NCBI RefSeq assembly: GCF_004000905.1 | Contig: NZ_BIMD01000027.1 | Location: forward strand, 1-64,000 | Direction of reading: 5' to 3' | DNA length: 64,000 nucleotides | From: Paenibacillus humicus NBRC 102415 | GTDB taxonomy: Bacteria; Bacillota; Bacilli; Paenibacillales; Paenibacillaceae | Part shown: piece by piece, positions 60,317 to 64,000 of the stretch | Layout: each line of letters opens with the position of its first letter | Numbering within the stretch: the stretch's first letter is position 1 | Translations under genes and position numbers: made by a program | The notes under the pieces: generated by a model | Told to the model about the DNA's origin: nothing | Seen by the model: the letters and a program-made list of their open reading frames with translations, nothing else | Databases searched by the model: none

Positions 60317-61351
60317 TCAGCAACCAAGATTATCGCCGGGGGTCACACCGAGAATCGAAGCAATCCGTTTATACTGAACCGTACGGCTTTGAACCTGCAT
60401 CGGATTTCTACCGTTGCATTCCAATGCGCCATTAATCGTTCTAATGGTTTCACCGAATCCTTTAGAGTTAACCATCGCATTATGTCCCGTCATCGTTCCG
60501 GCGCCTGTTTGAGTGTTCCAAAACCAAAGTGCCGTTTTCCAAGCTACCGAAGCGTCCTGGGCAACTAGATCTGGATTGTTCAAGAGTGGAAGCCCCAATG
60601 CTAGGCCTGCCGCCCCATAATTGTAATTCCAGCTCAATTGCAGGGGACCGCGACCATAATATTGCTTTCCAGGCGCGGGGGGATACTGATTGTGGGCAGC
60701 AGAATAGTGCGAATAATTCGCCGTGTTCTGCTCAACGACATGGTATAATCCTCCCGTTTCATGATAAACGTTGGCAAGGAATGCGGCAGCTTCCTGCTTC
60801 TGAATGGTGATGCTGCCAGTTGTCGTAAAACCCGGGTAAGCGCTGATAGCAGCCAACAATCCAGAGTAGGTGTAGAATCGATTGCGGTTAGAGAAAATTT
60901 GGTTGAATTGGTCTTCAGTAACGATGAAACTGCCCGATTGCGCGGATGCAGGGGCAGTATTGGAAGCAGAAACGATGAATTCTTCCCATCCGGAAGCTGA
61001 ATTCCTGTTCGCATAGAGAACCGATCCCTGATTCAAGTCCACAGATACGTATAGATTGTTGGCTACAGCTTGAAGGGCTATTTTTCCGTTGCCTCGATCG
61101 ATTTTCCTGAATTTTTCCCAAGCTTGAATCGTAGACGCCCTTGCGATCAGTTTAGTCCCCTGATTCAGATCAGCTGTTACATATTTGTTGTTGGCAATCG
61201 ATAAGAACGATACGGTATTGTCTGAATTATGGATGACATTAAATTTCTCCCAATTCTGCGCAACTGTCCGGTTGGCAATAAGCGGGCTCGCCCCTGCTTG
61301 ATCCGCAGACACAAAATGATTGTTAACCGCTGCTTTAATCGTTGAAGACAT
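60317..61351 (-). CDS. GH19 chitinase with N-terminal beta-trefoil domain
   Basis: 344 residues. Residues 1-128 are nearly identical to the trefoil of the adjacent GH16 enzyme. The GH19 domain (about 145-344) has the catalytic acid in YHETGGLYHVVEQ (E198) and the second glutamate E207, then YYGRGPLQLSWNYNYG (231-246), the GH19 signature. It should hydrolyse chitin of fungal walls. As in its partner there is no signal peptide. The ATG at 61351 follows AGGAGGTC; 16 upstream codons lack support. First gene of a two-gene unit with the GH16 glucanase. Confidence 0.94.
   Translation of the reverse strand: MSSTIKAAVNNHFVSADQAGASPLIANRTVAQNWEKFNVIHNSDNTVSFLSIANNKYVTADLNQGTKLIARASTIQAWEKFRKIDRGNGKIALQAVANNLYVSVDLNQGSVLYANRNSASGWEEFIVSASNTAPASAQSGSFIVTEDQFNQIFSNRNRFYTYSGLLAAISAYPGFTTTGSITIQKQEAAAFLANVYHETGGLYHVVEQNTANYSHYSAAHNQYPPAPGKQYYGRGPLQLSWNYNYGAAGLALGLPLLNNPDLVAQDASVAWKTALWFWNTQTGAGTMTGHNAMVNSKGFGETIRTINGALECNGRNPMQVQSRTVQYKRIASILGVTPGDNLGC
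60963..61351 (-). repeat. Duplicated trefoil-coding segment, copy in GH19 gene
   Basis: Partner of 59844-60232, equal length of 389 bases and the same position relative to the start codon. Confidence 0.9.
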
Positions 61352-61474
61352 ATGAAGACCTCCTATAATAAGTTGAACTAAATGCGCGTTTTTTCGCATG
61401 TAGACAACTGCGTGGCAGAGAACAGTAGTAACGATGTCCGCTTTATAAAGCGGTTGCTGAAAACGAACGTATTC

Positions 61475-61981
61475 TTAATGTGCAAGCCTTAATGCCATCC
61501 ATATCCCGTCAGAGTAGACCCCATTATGCTTTAATGCGTTTTTTTCGACCCCGTAGACTTCGAAACCTAAGGATTCGTATAGGTTTCTTGCCGCTTCATT
61601 TTCCGAAACGACGGCTAATTTCAGCTGCTCCACACCATCTATTTTCCTCGCCTTATGAATAAGTTCCAGCATAAGGGCTTTTGCCATGCCATGTCCGCGC
61701 AGTTCAGGAGCTACATACATTCCGTATATATTTCCTTTGTGGGCGTCCTTAAGGCCGGTGTCCCGCATGAAAGTTACCATTCCGAACAGAGTGTTATTGA
61801 CAAAGGCTCCAAGGACAAATTTATCGGGAGTCGGTTTGAGGAGTTCTTTGTAAAATTCCAAGGGAAACTTGGCTTCCTGTTCATAGGAAGAAACGTAAGC
61901 TTCCGGGCTGCTTTGCAGCCCGTTTAAGCGCAATTGCTGGTATGCATGAGCATCAGATTCCGACAGGGAACGAATGTTCAT
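61475..61981 (-). CDS. GNAT-family N-acetyltransferase
   Basis: 168 residues with a complete GNAT fold: IYGMYVAPELRGHGMAKALMLELI (motif A, about 87-110) and VVSENEAARNLYESLGFEVYG (motif B, about 125-145). This resembles the RimI-like or toxin/drug acetylating groups; the substrate is not predictable. AAGGAGAAAATG precedes the ATG. The 140-base gap to the next gene (61982-62121) holds nothing recognised. Confidence 0.9.
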   Translation of the reverse strand: MNIRSLSESDAHAYQQLRLNGLQSSPEAYVSSYEQEAKFPLEFYKELLKPTPDKFVLGAFVNNTLFGMVTFMRDTGLKDAHKGNIYGMYVAPELRGHGMAKALMLELIHKARKIDGVEQLKLAVVSENEAARNLYESLGFEVYGVEKNALKHNGVYSDGIWMALRLAH

Positions 61982-62121
61982 TCATTTTCTCCTTGTGTTA
62001 AACGTGATGGCTTCAAGGACTTTATTTTCTCTTCCGTGGCTGCTGCTTCGATGCTGGGACAGCCTGATGCTATATTTTCTCAACGATCGTTTTGTTTAAA
62101 GTTCAAGGCTGTCGAGTCGGC

Positions 62122-62868
62122 TTATAGCAGACCGCCCGAAACGAGAATGGTATCGCCAGTAATCCAAGCCGCTTCGTCGGACGCTAAGAATACAGCTGCT
62201 CTTGCAATATCTTCGGGCTGTCCTACACGTCCAAGCGGTGTCATGGAAACAGCATGTTCTCGGATCTGGGACCAAGCTCCGATCGCTTGTGTGCCTTCTG
62301 TCTCCGTTGTCCCCGGAGCGATGGCGTTCACGCGGATATTTCGTCCTCCGAGTTCTTTTGCCATCACTCGCGTCATGGAGCCCGTTGCGCTTTTTGTCGC
62401 CGCATAGAGCAACGCGGACACAGAAGGATTAATGCCCTCAGTAGAGCTGATGTTAATGATATTGCCGCCTTTTGTTCCGAAATGCTGGACGGCTTCTTTG
62501 CTGGTCAGGATCGGCCCCAGAACGTTGGTATTAAAGTGACTGTGAAATTCATCCTCGGTTATTGCCTCAAGAGTCGCGAACCGAAAGATGCTGGCATTAT
62601 TCACCAGGATATCGATTGGGCCAAATAACCGCTTTGTTTCTTCAAATAACCGTTTGACATCGGCTTCCTTGGAAACATTGGCCTGAATGGCGGCTGCCCG
62701 TCCTCCGTTTTTCATGATTTCGGAAACAACGAGATCCGCACCTTCTTTGCTTCCCGCATAATTGACGATTACCGCTGCACCAGCTCCCGCAAAGGCTTTT
62801 GCAATGCCTGCGCCAATCCCTTTTGATGCACCTGTCACGATCGCTACTTTTCCTTGTAGTTTTTCCAC
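62122..62868 (-). CDS. SDR-family oxidoreductase (FabG-like)
   Basis: 248-residue classical SDR: TGASKGIG (about 13-20), VNNAS (about 89-93) and active site YAATK (about 156-160) with the catalytic serine in ISSTEG; C-terminal GDTILVSGGLL is typical of 3-oxoacyl-reductase-like enzymes. The start is GTG at 62868, preceded by GAGGGG; the ORF continues 20 codons upstream without support. It could act on ketones, sugars or acyl chains. It is a single gene between a GNAT and an esterase gene. Confidence 0.9.
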   Translation of the reverse strand: MEKLQGKVAIVTGASKGIGAGIAKAFAGAGAAVIVNYAGSKEGADLVVSEIMKNGGRAAAIQANVSKEADVKRLFEETKRLFGPIDILVNNASIFRFATLEAITEDEFHSHFNTNVLGPILTSKEAVQHFGTKGGNIINISSTEGINPSVSALLYAATKSATGSMTRVMAKELGGRNIRVNAIAPGTTETEGTQAIGAWSQIREHAVSMTPLGRVGQPEDIARAAVFLASDEAAWITGDTILVSGGLL

Positions 62869-63033
62869 GGTTAAAACCCCTCTTCTTCTTTTATACTCCC
62901 TAAAGTTGTTTTGGGAGCCGTATGGCAATATGGCTTCAGCAGCTCAAGAGAAAGCCAAGTCGGACATTCTGAGGCCGACAGAAAGCACAAACTGCAACGT
63001 GATGAATGCAGACTGGCGAGCGTGAATCAACGA

Positions 63034-63981
63034 TCATTTGTGTAGGGCACGCTTTAAAGCCGTTTTATATCCGTCTACAACTCTCCGGCTGATTTCAGCA
63101 GTAGGAAAGTATTCTTCAAAGCCGTGAAAACCTCCAGGGTATAGATGAAACTCTGTCGGCACCCCCGCCTGCGTCAGCCTTGTTACATAATCGATTGTTT
63201 CATCGCGAAATGGATCCAAGTCACCAACACAGGTGTATGTGGGTGGAAGTCCTGACAAATCCGTTGCTCGTGCAGGAGCAGCGTATTGGGTTCCTTCATC
63301 TAAATCCCCTAGATACATTTCCCACCCAAATTGGGTTTTCTCATCATTCCATACTCTTCGATCTGTGATTTGATTGAAGGACTTCGAAGTCATCCGATCA
63401 TCAATCATGGGGTAGAGAGGCATTTGGAATGCTATTGCAGGCCCTTTGCGATCTCTTGCCAAAAGGGAGACGGCAGCCGTTAATCCACCTCCGGCACTGG
63501 GACCGATTACTGCGATTCTGGATGAATCAACCCCCAGCTCTTCAGCATTTTTAGAGAACCATTCGAGTGCAGCATAGCAATCATCAAGTGGAGCTGGATA
63601 AGGATGTTCTGGAGCCAGCCGATAATCCACTGAAACGATGACACAATCGAGTTCGGATACCAGTTGCTGCAAAGTAGGGTCCATCATATCAGCAGATCCA
63701 AGGATATAGCCGCCGCCATGAAGATACAGAACACCGGGCAGCGTTTCTTCCTTCACTCTTGGTTCGTAAATTTTGATCCGAACATCTGGATCTCCCTCTG
63801 CTCCAGGAACATGTTTCTCTGATGTTAAAACAGCATCATTAGCGGGCAACGTTGCAGCTATACCAGCAAACATCTCATTCATTTCGTTCCTTTTGGCATT
63901 TAAGTTCTCTCGGGTATAAATGACTTCTGGCAAATAAGAAAACATTTCTTTAATTTCCGGGTTTAGTTTGTTCTCCATCAT
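63034..63981 (-). CDS. Alpha/beta hydrolase, HSL/acetyl-esterase type
   Basis: 315 residues of the hormone-sensitive-lipase (bHSL, Aes-like) family. The oxyanion motif LHGGGYILG lies near 87-95, the nucleophile elbow GPSAGGG near 164-170, and late acidic and histidine residues are in DPFRDE and GGFHGFE. It probably hydrolyses short-chain esters in the cytoplasm. AAGGATGAG precedes a double ATG. The gene is complete within the window. A decayed partial copy of its 3' end sits at 55921. Confidence 0.92.
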   Translation of the reverse strand: MMENKLNPEIKEMFSYLPEVIYTRENLNAKRNEMNEMFAGIAATLPANDAVLTSEKHVPGAEGDPDVRIKIYEPRVKEETLPGVLYLHGGGYILGSADMMDPTLQQLVSELDCVIVSVDYRLAPEHPYPAPLDDCYAALEWFSKNAEELGVDSSRIAVIGPSAGGGLTAAVSLLARDRKGPAIAFQMPLYPMIDDRMTSKSFNQITDRRVWNDEKTQFGWEMYLGDLDEGTQYAAPARATDLSGLPPTYTCVGDLDPFRDETIDYVTRLTQAGVPTEFHLYPGGFHGFEEYFPTAEISRRVVDGYKTALKRALHK

Positions 63982-64000
63982 CCACTCATCCTTCTGCTTA

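Noticed and set aside
1-64000. CRISPR array, tRNA or rRNA genes, insertion sequence, prophage
   Set aside because: Looked for on both strands; no regularly spaced repeats, cloverleaf, rRNA-like stretch, transposase or phage structural gene was recognised.

Overview
The window looks like chromosomal DNA of a high-GC, endospore-forming Firmicute, most likely Paenibacillus or a close relative. This is inferred from several things seen together: strong AGGAGG-type ribosome binding sites with frequent TTG and GTG starts, a GerA-type spore germinant receptor operon, an S-layer-homology (SLH) protein, two proteins with the copper amine oxidase N-terminal (stalk) domain, Bacillus-type LexA boxes, an LplB/LplC-type sugar transporter, and fungal-cell-wall hydrolases. 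No rRNA, tRNA, CRISPR array, intact transposon or prophage was seen.

Layout. Positions 1-12.4 kb carry housekeeping and single genes: the 3' part of an arginase, ribonuclease J, an AT-rich small membrane protein, a MazG-like pyrophosphohydrolase, a membrane protein, a NucA/NucB lipoprotein, an amino-acid ABC transporter whose binding protein and permease are one polypeptide, a stalk-domain/phosphodiester-glycosidase protein, a DUF1906-SLH protein and miaB. Positions 12.6-21.4 kb hold three transcription units each paired with a TetR regulator (a DHA2 efflux pump, a YhgE-like membrane protein and a metallo-beta-lactamase-fold hydrolase). Each pair has visible inverted repeats in its control region. 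Deformylase, GrpB, methyltransferase and GNAT genes lie between them.

Positions 21.4-25.4 kb form a TPP-riboswitch-controlled operon: a ThiY-like binding lipoprotein, a thiamine-binding small protein, a ThiX-like permease, a ThiZ-like ATPase and a translationally coupled TatD-family hydrolase. Positions 25.5-29.8 kb are a gerA-type operon in the order A-C-B with unusual hydrophilic tails. Positions 29.9-40.7 kb hold an oxidoreductase-cupin pair, pyrrolidone-carboxyl peptidase, a head-to-head pair of internally deleted pseudogenes, a LexA-controlled dinB-yolD operon, a GH13 enzyme, a stalk-domain protein, a LysR remnant, a YdeI-like protein, a membrane protein and a STAS-like protein.

Positions 40.9-54.3 kb look like a glycan-utilisation locus. 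A GH38 alpha-mannosidase, two permeases, a binding lipoprotein and an unrecognised 827-residue protein lie on the minus strand. A GntR/LacI-hybrid regulator stands beside them and a secreted GxGYxYP-family protein is transcribed divergently. A 13-base AT-rich motif recurs in the three control regions. From about 54.4 kb to the right edge the base composition becomes clearly more AT-rich and gene content changes to single accessory genes. These include a metallo-beta-lactamase-fold enzyme, two SDRs, a MerR regulator, acetyltransferases and an esterase with a decayed partial copy 7 kb away. They also include a tandem GH19 chitinase and GH16 beta-glucanase that share an almost identical N-terminal beta-trefoil domain and lack any signal peptide. 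This right end looks like an acquired or plastic region.
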